In this document: one piece after another, positions 9,128-17,517 of the stretch
How the letters are laid out: the number at the start of each line of letters is the position of its first letter
Position numbering within the stretch: position 1 is the first letter of the stretch
Assembly (NCBI RefSeq): GCF_001721645.1
Contig: NZ_CP017141.1
Coordinates: 5,394,001-5,458,000 of the forward strand
Origin: Pedobacter steynii
GTDB taxonomy: Bacteria > Bacteroidota > Bacteroidia > Sphingobacteriales > Sphingobacteriaceae
Direction of reading: 5' to 3'
DNA: 64,000 nucleotides
Made by a program: the position numbers and the translations under genes
Notes under the pieces: generated by a model
The model's database searches: none
Seen by the model: the letters and a program-made list of their open reading frames with translations, nothing else
Told to the model about the DNA's origin: nothing

Positions 9128-9385
9128 ATGGGACAAATAGCAGAAGAATGGGAGCCATTTCAGATACTGGTGACCATTGAAGGGGAAAGCAAGTCTTTAC
9201 TGGTGGTTCCCGACCGTGAGGAACCCAAATATGCGATTTTTGACGAGCATATTCCCCTGGGAACCATCTGGCAGGAATTCCGTAAGACAGGGAAAATCTG
9301 GTGCGGGGAAGGAGTTGTGGTTATAGCGCTGTTGACGCAGTTAGCTGAACAGACTGAAGAATATTTAAATAATAAACCAATATAA
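9128..9385 (+). CDS. Small protein, tandem paralogue 1
   Basis: An 85-residue acidic protein of no known family. It starts MGQIAEEWEPFQILV and contains a YAIFDEHIPLG segment near its centre. It lies 49 bases after the SDR gene and 10 bases before a second small gene. Both begin with a (E/D)PF(Q/N)I core, followed by a beta-like stretch, a Y-x-IF motif, a Gly turn and a hydrophobic C-terminal helix. They therefore look like diverged duplicates. There is no signal peptide or membrane segment. I infer a small cytoplasmic alpha/beta fold with unknown function. Confidence 0.7.
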   Translation: MGQIAEEWEPFQILVTIEGESKSLLVVPDREEPKYAIFDEHIPLGTIWQEFRKTGKIWCGEGVVVIALLTQLAEQTEEYLNNKPI

Positions 9386-9395
9386 TTAATTTTCT

Positions 9396-9671
9396 ATGGA
9401 TCCTTTTAATATTATTCTTAGTGGTAATGGAGAAAAAATTGACCTGAACATTCATCCGCAGGAAGCGGGTAACTACAAAATCTTTTATCATGGAGCATTG
9501 GTGGGCGAGGTCTTTATGGGAAGTGATGGTGAAAACTGGGAAGCGATCACGGCTGAGCAGTTACAGCCTGAGGGATTTCCAATAGACGAATATGGGGAGA
9601 CCTCAGCTTATCGGGATATTCTGCTGGACAACCTGATCGTCCAGCAGATAGGCAGGCATATTTCGAAGTAG
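9396..9671 (+). CDS. Small protein, tandem paralogue 2
   Basis: A 91-residue protein starting MDPFNIILSGNG, related by eye to the preceding 85-residue protein: DPFNI against EPFQI, and YKIFYHGALVGEV against YAIFDEHIPLGTI. It has a longer loop containing WEAITAEQL before the final helix. The 10-base gap suggests translation from the same mRNA as its neighbour. No known domain is recognised and the function is unknown. Confidence 0.7.
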   Translation: MDPFNIILSGNGEKIDLNIHPQEAGNYKIFYHGALVGEVFMGSDGENWEAITAEQLQPEGFPIDEYGETSAYRDILLDNLIVQQIGRHISK

Positions 9672-9725
9672 TACTTTGAGAGGAATTTATTCAACGGAAT
9701 CTAAGTAGCGCTAATTTGAATACAG

Positions 9726-9779
9726 GTATTAATTTTTCAGACACGTATATATTCCCGTGCCCGACAAATTAATACGTGT
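9726..9779. promoter_or_regulatory. Two overlapping inverted repeats upstream of the sigma factor gene
   Basis: GTATTAATTT (9726-9735) is the exact reverse complement of AAATTAATAC (9766-9775). ACACGTAT (9741-9748) is the exact reverse complement of ATACGTGT (9772-9779). The right arms overlap, so the two pairings cannot form at once. The elements lie in a 231-base gap, 124 bases before the sigma factor start. They may be a regulatory leader or operators. Confidence 0.4.
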
Positions 9780-9902
9780 TTAGAAGTGTGGGCTACCCAA
9801 AGTTGCACTGGAATGGCCATTTTCGTCGTTTGCTTACGTTTCCGGATTTATAGGGTATGGTGTTTGGAACTTTGTTCGCATCTATCAATAAATAAATCGA
9901 CT

Positions 9903-10439
9903 ATGAAAACAGCGCCACTAGATTTCAACCATCAATTATTTACATTTAAAGACAGCCTGCAGAAATTCGCTTTCCATTACACCAAGGATCAGGAAGAAGC
10001 TGCAGATCTGGTTCAGGAAACTTTACTAAAAGCGATACGATACGCTAAGGGTTTCGAGGAGGGAACTAATTTAAAAAGCTGGCTATTCACCATCCTGAAA
10101 AACACTTTCCTTAACAATTACAAAAAGAGGGTCAGGTTAAGATGTTATATGGAAGAAACTTTCAATATAGCGATGAATGACGTCCATAGTAATATCACCT
10201 ATAATAGAGGTGAGAGTAACTGTAATTTAGCTGACATCCATAAGGCACTGGATAACCTTTCACATGAGTACTATTATCCATTTATTAAATATTTTGAAGG
10301 GTTTAAATATCATGAAATAGCGGAGGAGCTGAATATTCCTATTGGAACCGTTAAAACACGGATTCATATGGCAAGGATAGCGCTGAAAAAAAATCTGAAG
10401 ATGTTTAGTGGGCAGTTTCGCGTAAAAAATGCCTCTTGA
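9903..10439 (+). CDS. ECF-type RNA polymerase sigma factor
   Basis: A 178-residue sigma-70 family protein. Region 2 is visible as DQEEAADLVQETLLKAIRYA followed by NLKSWLFTILKNTFLN, and region 4 as YHEIAEELNIPIGTVKTRIH. The reading frame continues upstream to 9786, but the residues there (MWATQSCTGM...) have no sigma character and MKTAPLDFNHQLF at 9903 fits the family, so I start there. No anti-sigma gene is adjacent, which is unusual for a classical ECF unit. It sits in the middle of oxidative-stress and DNA-repair genes and may control some of them, but that is inference. A strong hairpin follows the stop. Confidence 0.9.
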   Translation: MKTAPLDFNHQLFTFKDSLQKFAFHYTKDQEEAADLVQETLLKAIRYAKGFEEGTNLKSWLFTILKNTFLNNYKKRVRLRCYMEETFNIAMNDVHSNITYNRGESNCNLADIHKALDNLSHEYYYPFIKYFEGFKYHEIAEELNIPIGTVKTRIHMARIALKKNLKMFSGQFRVKNAS

Positions 10440-10500
10440 TCTTTATAAGTGACGAGGACTTTGATATGCATCCCGACTGAAGCAACAAACGAGTTAAAGA

Positions 10501-10542
10501 AATAGCGGCGAGAGTTTTGTAAACTACTCGCCGCTATTTTAA
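10501..10542. terminator. Bidirectional intrinsic terminator
   Basis: AATAGCGGCGAG (10501-10512) pairs perfectly with CTCGCCGCTATT (10527-10538). An inner AGTTT/AAACT pairing extends the stem with one bulged A, and a T-rich stretch follows. It lies between the converging sigma factor and manganese catalase genes and can serve both. Confidence 0.85.
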
Positions 10543-10564
10543 TTAAGATAATATAAAGCTTTCT

Positions 10565-11506
10565 TTATCTCTGAGTATCGTAATCACTCCATGCAGCAAT
10601 ACCTTCTGGCTCTGTGGATTTAACTTCGGTACTTCGCAGCTCGCTCATTTCCTGATCCAGCTCATCGGTTTCCTCAAGTTCATCAGTTTTAGGATCATCT
10701 AAATCCGTAAGTCCTTCTGTCTGTTGCACATGATTTAGCGGATCTTCAATGTATTCCCATTCCTTACCTAGATTTGGCATTTCCCCCTGGTTCCATGGTC
10801 CGCGGACGCTGTTCTCTGGAGAAAAGTTGAAATACTGTTGTGTAAAACGAGGATCTGCCTGTAATACTCCCGGTGGGAAATTTGGCTGTATGGATTCCAG
10901 TGCTGCTTCAAACATTTTATAATGCGCCACTTCACGGGTCATTAAAAAAGAAAGTGTGTCTTTAACATACGGGTCTTCGGTAAATTTCATCAGATGTTCA
11001 TAAACCAGTTTAGCTCTTGACTCGGATGCCAGATTACTCCTTAGATCGACAGTCAGATCCCCATTAGAATGAATGTACGACGCGCACCAGGGAATGCCCT
11101 GACTGTTTCTTAAGGTCGGTCCGCCACCGGTTATAATCGGGAATTGTGGATTGGCGGTTAATGCGGCATGAATGATGTTCTCTTTCGCTGCTTTACCCTC
11201 TAAAACCTGCATGATCTCTGAGGAGTCTGCAGCATTTTTAAGTTCTCCGTTTACGCCCTTCAAAAGCATCTGGATGGTTGCACCAACAATCTCCAGGTGA
11301 GAGAATTCCTCAGTGGCGATGTCCATCAGCATATCGTATTTATCGGGATGTGGGTTTTTGGCACCAAATGCCTGTGTAAAGTACTGCATTGCTGCAGCAA
11401 GTTCGCCATTTTCCCCGCCGAACTGTTCGAGCAGGATGTTAGCAAATGCCGGATCTGGTTTAGAGACTCTGGCATTAAATTGTAAGTCTTTCGAGTGATG
11501 AAACAT
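10565..11506 (-). CDS. Manganese catalase
   Basis: A 313-residue dimanganese catalase that breaks down hydrogen peroxide. Typical family sequence includes MFHHSKDLQFNARV at the start, FGGENGELAAAMQYFTQ (a metal-ligand Glu region), DIATEEFSHLEIVG (Glu and His ligands) and LTREVAHYKMFEAAL (the last Glu/His pair). The C-terminal ~60 residues are an acidic tail ending in a Glu/Asp/Ser-rich stretch. It is the second gene after the DUF892 protein, with a 35-base gap, and both are ferritin-like four-helix proteins, so a shared oxidative-stress transcript is very likely. The stop is followed by a bidirectional terminator. Confidence 0.93.
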   Translation of the reverse strand: MFHHSKDLQFNARVSKPDPAFANILLEQFGGENGELAAAMQYFTQAFGAKNPHPDKYDMLMDIATEEFSHLEIVGATIQMLLKGVNGELKNAADSSEIMQVLEGKAAKENIIHAALTANPQFPIITGGGPTLRNSQGIPWCASYIHSNGDLTVDLRSNLASESRAKLVYEHLMKFTEDPYVKDTLSFLMTREVAHYKMFEAALESIQPNFPPGVLQADPRFTQQYFNFSPENSVRGPWNQGEMPNLGKEWEYIEDPLNHVQQTEGLTDLDDPKTDELEETDELDQEMSELRSTEVKSTEPEGIAAWSDYDTQR

Positions 11507-11541
11507 AATTGTGTTTTTTTTAGGTAGATGTGTTTTTTGCC

Positions 11542-12096
11542 TTATTCGGCAGTTGCCTGCTCGTTGATGGCGGTGACAGCAATATCGGTTAACGCTACAT
11601 CGGTCGCTTTTTCATTTTCTAAAGTCAATTGTAGGAGTTCTGCGGCATCCGTATGCCCCATGTTTTGGGCAAAAACGACAAGGGTTCCGTAGGTAGCGAT
11701 TTCGTAATGTTCTACCTTTTGGGCGGCCAGAATCAATCCCGCGTCGCGGATTAGTGTGCCGGAATCGGTATCTTCAATGATGCCCTCGGCCTCTTTTACC
11801 AAACCTTCCATCGCGTCGCATTTTTTTGCCTGGGCTTTCTCGCCCAATAACTCAAAAACCTGTTCTAAGGTATTGATGTGGGTTTTAGTTTCCTCGGTGT
11901 GTTTTTCAAATGCTGCTGCCAGCTCAGGACTGGTAGCTGCTTTTTTCATTTTTGGTAAGGCCTTTGATAAGTGTTTTTCAGCCCAATAGATGTCTTTTAG
12001 CTCATCTACAAAGAATTTATGAAATTCTGAATTTTCCATTTTACCGGCCTTAGATTTAGTGCCAGTTGTGCTGTTCTTTTTTGTTGTAGTTGCCAT
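11542..12096 (-). CDS. DUF892 (YciE/YciF-like) ferritin-like protein
   Basis: A 184-residue protein. After a ~20-residue Thr/Lys-rich start comes the DUF892 helical bundle: FFVDELKDIYWAEKHLSKAL, then FEKHTEETKTHINTLEQVFELLG, then AAQKVEHYEIATYGTL. The Glu and His residues in these segments correspond to the di-metal site of the family. YciE/YciF-type proteins are linked to stress responses, and their biochemical role is not settled. The lysine-rich N-terminal tail might bind DNA or simply be disordered. It is the first gene of the two-gene unit with manganese catalase; its promoter should lie in 12097-12231. Confidence 0.9.
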   Translation of the reverse strand: MATTTKKNSTTGTKSKAGKMENSEFHKFFVDELKDIYWAEKHLSKALPKMKKAATSPELAAAFEKHTEETKTHINTLEQVFELLGEKAQAKKCDAMEGLVKEAEGIIEDTDSGTLIRDAGLILAAQKVEHYEIATYGTLVVFAQNMGHTDAAELLQLTLENEKATDVALTDIAVTAINEQATAE

Positions 12097-12231
12097 AGTG
12101 TTGATTTAAAATTCTATATAAATAAGGTGAATATGCAGCTATAACATCCCCTGGAGGGCTTAGTTTTAATGATTTCAAAGACCAGTATTTAATCCGATTT
12201 ATGTGCGTTAAGTACGGGCTTAATTCAGTAC

Positions 12232-14328
12232 TCAAACCGATGCAAAGTATTCATCTAAACCTATTTCCAGGGTGGGCAAGTGTTTTCCTCTACTGCTTTC
12301 AATGGCACTATTTGCAGGCCGCAAAGCTGGCAATTTTGAGTTTTGCTGAGAAATGCGCAGGATGCGGGTGCTATCATAGCCACCTCGTTCCGCTACACTT
12401 ACGGCCAATTCGTACCAGCTTAAAGCCCCATTATTAGTCAGGTGCCAAATTCCGGATTCTTCATCAATAAGCAGGTTCATCGCTGCATTTACCAGATGTG
12501 GAATATAGGTAGCGGTCATTACGACATCATCCATTGCACTGAATTCCTTTCCCTTTCTTAAGTTTTCTAAAACTACTGCCACGAAATTGTGGCGATCCCA
12601 CGGACCAAAAAAAGAACTCGTGCGAACAATGAGCGCTGATGGATAGATGGATAAGACTTGTTTTTCCGCTTCGGCTTTGCTTAGGCCGTAAATATTTAAA
12701 GGTTTGACAGGATCATTTTCCATGTATGCTGCAGGTTTACTTCCATCAAAGACCAGGTCCGTGGAAAAGCTCATTAGCTGGATATTTTGATTTTCACATA
12801 CTTCTGCCAGATTTACCGGACCGATGGTATTGGTGAGTAAGCAGTTTTCTACTTCTTGTTCCGCAATATCCACGTTAACGTAACCAGCCGCATTGATGAT
12901 CGCCCAAGGACGATAATTTGCGATGGCATTTTTAATTTGTCGTAAGTCAGTGATGTCCAATTCATTGCTCTTAGGGGCAATAGCTGGTATATTTCGTTCA
13001 GAACAGATTTTATAGATTCCAGAGCCGAGTGTCCCTGAACCGCCAATTATAAGAATTGGACGGACATCGCTGGAGGGGGGGAGTTTAGTTTGCCACCAGC
13101 CGCGACCATTGATTACTGCACTTTGGTAAACCTGACCATGCGCCAGGGTGGAGATGAACTTTGCTATTGCTGTTGGCCTGGGCCTGCCAGAACTAAGGTC
13201 AAAGGCACCTGATTCGTAGGTTCCCTGTTTTTTTGTCAGCAGTTTATCCCAGCCATAGGCACCAAAGAGTGCCCAAAACGTAATTGCAATCACATTAATA
13301 CCTTCTGCATTGAGTATGGTGCAATCGTCCCAGATGGATTTCAGCCAACGAAGCTGGTCTTCTCTTCCACAGCAAAGATGTGCTTCTGTAATGGCCATGG
13401 GCAGCCCGTAGCGTTGCCATGCTTCTCGCATCAGCGCTGCCAATCCAGCAACCTTGGCATCGGAGTGGCGGACCGCTTCAATATCAGCATACATCTTTTG
13501 CCCGTTTCCACCATGCGTCCAGGGGGGATGGTTGTTAAATTTATGATCCAGGAAGCGTTCAGATGTGACGTAATAGTTGAAACCAAGCAGATCTGGTGGC
13601 ATAGCATTTTCATTGAAAAAGCTGAGCTGATCTTTTTGGATTCCCTGTTCGATGAGGTATCCCCAAAGGGGATGGGTGCTGTCTACCTTACCACAAAGCA
13701 GGTCAATGCTAAGCCACCTACGATGGTTTTCAAAAAGGGTTTGGGCTTCCAGTTCCTGTGTACCATGGATTTTAGTTAGATCTTCTGTGAAAATAAGCCT
13801 CGCCTTGGGGTTAACTTCTCTGATAGCCTGCATAGCCAGGATAGTAGCCCTGCATTGATTGATCAGAATTTTTAGAAAAGCCATACTTTCATTATGGTGA
13901 GGATGCCATAGGCTATAAAGCCCACAGAACCTGGCAGTGGTCAGCGGTTCGTTCACTGGGGTATAGTCATTGATCCAGGGGAACTTTACGGCTACCATTC
14001 TGGCATATTGGGCAAGCTGTTCTGCAAAATCATCGCTAAGGATCGGGGCGTAGCGTGGCCCCGATCCATGATGAACTAGTCCGGCAATAACATTGATTTT
14101 ATGGTGCTTTAGTAGTTCAAGATGTTTCTCTACCACCCAGTTCGGCTCGTTGTTGTTATCAGGGCGATTGTTTTCCCATAAAATGGGAAACCTGAGCGTT
14201 TTCACTCCCAGGCCAATAATTTGTGTAAGTAGTTCTGGCCTGTCGTACAGGCTGTCGTACTCCAGTTGGTCAAAATAATTTTCGCCCACCCGGTTGACGC
14301 TACACTCAATTCCGCCCCAGACTTCCAT
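12232..14328 (-). CDS. Fusion of a family 1 glycosyl hydrolase-like domain with an RmlD-like sugar-nucleotide reductase
   Basis: A 698-residue two-domain protein. Residues 1-390 resemble GH1 with both catalytic glutamates: NEP at 126-128 (acid/base E127) and ITE at 313-315 (nucleophile E315). Residues 425-698 are an extended SDR like dTDP-4-dehydrorhamnose reductase: Rossmann GGSGTLG at 429-435, FSTDLVFDG near 521, and YxxxK at Y547/K551. The two folds have no obvious joint reaction. The start at 14328 overlaps the upstream UDP-galactopyranose mutase gene by 23 bases, so translation is probably coupled. The operon points to extracellular or cell-wall glycan work. The domain calls are solid; the substrate is unknown. 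Confidence 0.88.
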   Translation of the reverse strand: MEVWGGIECSVNRVGENYFDQLEYDSLYDRPELLTQIIGLGVKTLRFPILWENNRPDNNNEPNWVVEKHLELLKHHKINVIAGLVHHGSGPRYAPILSDDFAEQLAQYARMVAVKFPWINDYTPVNEPLTTARFCGLYSLWHPHHNESMAFLKILINQCRATILAMQAIREVNPKARLIFTEDLTKIHGTQELEAQTLFENHRRWLSIDLLCGKVDSTHPLWGYLIEQGIQKDQLSFFNENAMPPDLLGFNYYVTSERFLDHKFNNHPPWTHGGNGQKMYADIEAVRHSDAKVAGLAALMREAWQRYGLPMAITEAHLCCGREDQLRWLKSIWDDCTILNAEGINVIAITFWALFGAYGWDKLLTKKQGTYESGAFDLSSGRPRPTAIAKFISTLAHGQVYQSAVINGRGWWQTKLPPSSDVRPILIIGGSGTLGSGIYKICSERNIPAIAPKSNELDITDLRQIKNAIANYRPWAIINAAGYVNVDIAEQEVENCLLTNTIGPVNLAEVCENQNIQLMSFSTDLVFDGSKPAAYMENDPVKPLNIYGLSKAEAEKQVLSIYPSALIVRTSSFFGPWDRHNFVAVVLENLRKGKEFSAMDDVVMTATYIPHLVNAAMNLLIDEESGIWHLTNNGALSWYELAVSVAERGGYDSTRILRISQQNSKLPALRPANSAIESSRGKHLPTLEIGLDEYFASV

Positions 14329-15451
14329 GTTCTATTTGATGGCCGACAGCGTTGGTTGATTCCTCGCTCTGGATCTTTTTAAATGTGCTCAGCGCCTGAG
14401 CAACCACCTGATCCATGTTATAATATTTATAGGTAGCAAGACGTCCAACAAAATAAGTATGCTCTAGTTTTGCTGCCAATTTTTGATACTTTTCATAAAG
14501 CAAAGTGTTATCTGGTTTTGGTATGGGGTAATAGGGATCCCCCTCTGCCTTCGGAAACTCATAGACAATTGAGGTCTTTTTATGTTGTTGTCCGGAAAGG
14601 TGTTTGAATTCGGTGATACGGGTAAATCCATAATCATTTGGATAGTTGACTGTACCTGTGGGTTGGAAATTATCCTGGTCTAAGGTTTCGAACTTGAATT
14701 CGATTGATCGATAAGGTAGCCTGCCAAACTGATAATCAAAATACTCATCGATTGGTCCTGTAAAGATGAGCTTTTTATAATTCACTTCCCCGATCACATC
14801 CTTGTAGTCTGTATTTAACATAATGTGAATATTAGGATGATCAAGCATCTTTTCGAACATTTTTGTGTAGCCATAGAGCGGCATGGACTGATAGCTGTCA
14901 GTGAAGTAACGGTCATCCTTATTGGTACGTGTAGGAACACGGGCTGTAACCGAGGCATTGAGCTCCGAGGGATCCATGTCCCACTGTTTTTTTGTGTAAC
15001 CTTTAAAGAATTTTTCATAAAGTTCTCTTCCCACCACGCTAACTACCACATCTTCGGATGTGTTGATGTCTTTCTTTTTCTCTGCTTTTGATTCAAAAAA
15101 TGCGGTGAGTTCGCTACTGGAAAGATTTAGGCCATAGAGCAAATTAATAGTGGTCAGATTGATGGGCATAGGTACTAACTGTCCGTCGAGACTAGCGAGT
15201 ACTCTGTGCTGATAGTTGCGCCATTCTGTAAATTTAGATAGGTAGGAAAATACCTCCCGGGAATTGGTATGGAAGATATGCGGTCCATACTTGTGCACCA
15301 GTATCCCTGCCTGATCATAATGATCATAAGCATTACCGGCGATATGGTTGCGTTTATCGATAAGAAGTACTTTTTTATTCGCTATGGTCGCCAGGCGTTC
15401 TGCAAGGACACTGCCTGCAAAACCGGCTCCAACAATCAGGTAGTCATACAT
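14306..15451 (-). CDS. glf: UDP-galactopyranose mutase
   Basis: A 381-residue flavoenzyme that converts UDP-galactopyranose to UDP-galactofuranose, a precursor for galactofuranose-containing glycans. The N-terminal FAD motif is VGAGFAGSVLAERLA, followed by DKRNHIAGNAYD and GPHIFHTNS, which are hallmark UGM stretches. FKGYTKKQWDMDPSEL and the C-terminal FVGRLATYKYYNMDQV also match the family. The length is normal. It starts one base after the glycosyltransferase stop and ends inside the GH1-RmlD gene, making a tightly packed operon. Confidence 0.95.
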   Translation of the reverse strand: MYDYLIVGAGFAGSVLAERLATIANKKVLLIDKRNHIAGNAYDHYDQAGILVHKYGPHIFHTNSREVFSYLSKFTEWRNYQHRVLASLDGQLVPMPINLTTINLLYGLNLSSSELTAFFESKAEKKKDINTSEDVVVSVVGRELYEKFFKGYTKKQWDMDPSELNASVTARVPTRTNKDDRYFTDSYQSMPLYGYTKMFEKMLDHPNIHIMLNTDYKDVIGEVNYKKLIFTGPIDEYFDYQFGRLPYRSIEFKFETLDQDNFQPTGTVNYPNDYGFTRITEFKHLSGQQHKKTSIVYEFPKAEGDPYYPIPKPDNTLLYEKYQKLAAKLEHTYFVGRLATYKYYNMDQVVAQALSTFKKIQSEESTNAVGHQIEHGSLGRN

Positions 15452-15452
15452 C

Positions 15453-16595
15453 TTAGCTGGCTATTGAAATTTTCTCTTTTTCGGAGATACAATCGCAGAT
15501 TTCACTGGTCATCTCTAATTGTGTTTTGTCCCATGAAATGTCTGCTAGAAAATCTGTCACCTGCATTTCCCATTCGGTCCGGTTCTGGCTATGCAGTTCC
15601 TTTTCAATGGCTGTTGCAAAGGTTTTACTACATGAGCAGATGTGCACCAGGTTTTGATTTCCATAGGGATTGATCACATCGCGGATTGGCGTAGAAACTA
15701 CAGGGATATTCGCTGCAAGGTATTCCGGCGTCTTTGTAGGTGAAATAAATCGGGTGGATTCGTTGAGCAGGAAGGGGAGCAGGGCAACGTCCCAGCCAGC
15801 AAGGTAATTTGGCAAATCATTGTAGGATTTCTGACCAAGGTAATGGATGTTCGGTTGCTGTGGAAGGGTTGCAGGATCGATCTTTACTACCGGCCCGATC
15901 AAGATGATGTTCCAATCAGGCCTATCGGTTGCCAGCTGCCGGATTAACTCAAGGTCGAAACGTTCATCAATCACTCCGAAAAAGCCAATTTTCGGTCCTT
16001 TGATGCTCATCTGATCAGGTGCTTCGTCACAGGTTCTGGCCTTGGCAAAGTGTTCCTTTTCAATGCTGCTGGGAAACGGATGGATGTTTTCATGGTATTG
16101 TTTTTTGGCTTGATAAAGTGAATGGCCACCGGTAAAAACTATATCTGCTTTTTCAAGGAGTCGTTGCTCATATACGCGAATCTGTGAATGGGCAAATTTG
16201 AAGCCGGAGAGTTCGTCCATGCAGTCATAAACAATCGCTTTTGGCCGATACTTCGCGGTGTAAGTAAGCGCCATCGGTGTATAATACCAAAAGAGTGTCT
16301 GTTCAAGATCGAAATCGGCTATGAATTGATCGAATAACGCAGTGAGTGCCACTGCGATTTGCTCCTCATTTAACCCTCTTTGCAGGTGGGGAACAACTAT
16401 GTGTAGATTTTCCTCCCGTTGCGAAACTGACAGGAAGGATTCTTCATTTCCATCCAAAACAGGCTCTTCGTAAAAAAATACGCTGGTCTGTTTTGCGAAC
16501 CTGGTTAATAGGTGTTGGGGGCGCTGATAAACAAAATCCCATCTTAGGTGGGACAAACAAACGAGATTGGCAGGTAGTGCGGATTGTTCTTTCAT
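15453..16595 (-). CDS. Glycosyltransferase (GT-B type), first gene of the glf operon
   Basis: A 380-residue protein beginning MKEQSALPANLVCLSHLRWDF, then VYQRPQHLLTRFAK, a start typical of GT1/GT4-like transferases found beside glf. Later come VYDCMDELSGF, KIGFFGVIDERFDLELI and the C-terminal FISPTKTPEYLAANIPVVSTPI, which carries the sugar-nucleotide-binding E-x7-E-like region of GT-B enzymes. There is no signal peptide, so it is probably cytoplasmic. Together with the mutase and the fusion protein it probably builds or modifies a surface saccharide. The acceptor and donor are unknown. Confidence 0.85.
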   Translation of the reverse strand: MKEQSALPANLVCLSHLRWDFVYQRPQHLLTRFAKQTSVFFYEEPVLDGNEESFLSVSQREENLHIVVPHLQRGLNEEQIAVALTALFDQFIADFDLEQTLFWYYTPMALTYTAKYRPKAIVYDCMDELSGFKFAHSQIRVYEQRLLEKADIVFTGGHSLYQAKKQYHENIHPFPSSIEKEHFAKARTCDEAPDQMSIKGPKIGFFGVIDERFDLELIRQLATDRPDWNIILIGPVVKIDPATLPQQPNIHYLGQKSYNDLPNYLAGWDVALLPFLLNESTRFISPTKTPEYLAANIPVVSTPIRDVINPYGNQNLVHICSCSKTFATAIEKELHSQNRTEWEMQVTDFLADISWDKTQLEMTSEICDCISEKEKISIAS

Positions 16596-16632
16596 GATAT
16601 TTTTTATATAGGTGATAATAGGTGTAAGTGGT

Positions 16633-16660
16633 GTCTACGCCAGTTTACCGTAGCGTAGAC
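16633..16660. promoter_or_regulatory. Perfect 8-bp inverted repeat in a divergent promoter region
   Basis: GTCTACGC (16633-16640), a 12-base spacer, then GCGTAGAC (16653-16660). It lies 38 bases upstream of the glycosyltransferase start (minus strand) and about 195 bases upstream of the DUF4142 start (plus strand). A dimeric repressor site or a leader hairpin for the minus-strand operon are both possible. Confidence 0.4.
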
Positions 16661-16854
16661 AATAACTCTGTCTTTGAAAAACTGTTTTTGAAATAACCCG
16701 ATATGGTATTTATTCTGATGTTTAAGCGTAGTTCTTTCAGGATTAGTGGGAAATACCTGGTTTGTTGGAAACCTAAAGGATAAATGATAACGAACTTAAT
16801 GAAAACTATTTTGAGAAAAGGTTGTTAGCTGTTGTCAAACTTAAATATAGATAT

Positions 16855-17511
16855 ATGAAAAACTACTTGAAAAACTTGTTACCTGTTTGTTTATTGATCG
16901 GGTTACAATCATGCGGCAACGCAGAGCGGAATGGCCGGGATGAGACAGCAAATGAAATCACTGATTCTTTGAGCGACACTACCCAACGAGCGAAGGCGAT
17001 TAACGCAGATGTTGATTTGAATGGAGATGCGAAAGTATTTACATTAAGTGCTGCTGTTGGGGGCATGATGGAGGTAGAGGCAGCTGGAATAGCATTGAAA
17101 AAAAGTAAGAATAAAATGGTTAAGGATTTCGCGACCCGTATGTTAAAGGATCATGGTTTTGCCAATACGGAGTTAAAAGGAATCGCAGAAACCAAAGGAC
17201 TTCAGCTGGCGCGGACGCTTCCCACAGAAATGGCTGCACACCTGGAAAAGTTGAACAGTTTGGAGGATAGGGCGTTCGATGTGCAATATATGCGTATGAT
17301 GATTAATGATCATGAAAAAACAGTGCAATTGTTTACTGAGGGTGGTCGGCTAGCTGATCAGGAGCTGAGGGCTTTTGCTGTTAAAACACTTCCGCTTATT
17401 CAACAGCATTATCAATCTGCAGTGGAGATCGGTAAAAGCATTAACATCAGTAACGCTAATAATGGGGATGATTTATTAGGTATAAGTCCGGCTAAAGTTG
17501 AAAAAAAATAA
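16855..17511 (+). CDS. DUF4142 lipoprotein
   Basis: A 218-residue exported protein. A short hydrophobic signal ends in LIGLQSC, a lipobox with the acylated Cys near residue 20. The DUF4142 helical domain follows: SAAVGGMMEVEAAGIALKKS, DFATRMLKDHGFAN and YMRMMINDHEKTVQLF, with the conserved DH pairs of this ferritin-like fold. The family is annotated as putative outer-membrane or periplasmic with unknown function. I start at the ATG at 16855 because it gives a proper signal; an upstream TTG at 16822 does not. It converges on an HTH gene with a 6-base gap. Confidence 0.88.
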   Translation: MKNYLKNLLPVCLLIGLQSCGNAERNGRDETANEITDSLSDTTQRAKAINADVDLNGDAKVFTLSAAVGGMMEVEAAGIALKKSKNKMVKDFATRMLKDHGFANTELKGIAETKGLQLARTLPTEMAAHLEKLNSLEDRAFDVQYMRMMINDHEKTVQLFTEGGRLADQELRAFAVKTLPLIQQHYQSAVEIGKSINISNANNGDDLLGISPAKVEKK

Positions 17512-17517
17512 TAACCT

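Noticed and set aside
9786..9902. Longer N-terminus for the sigma factor
   Set aside because: The 39 extra residues have no sigma character, and the ATG at 9903 matches family starts.
12201..12437. Plus-strand frame near the end of the GH1-RmlD gene
   Set aside because: It overlaps conserved RmlD coding sequence on the other strand and has no recognisable product.
6816..16770. Shared GTTGTTGGAA-like string before the alcohol dehydrogenase (6816-6825) and DUF4142 (16762-16770) genes
   Set aside because: Distances to the start codons differ (about 27 and 85 bases) and no third stress gene carries it, so chance is likely.
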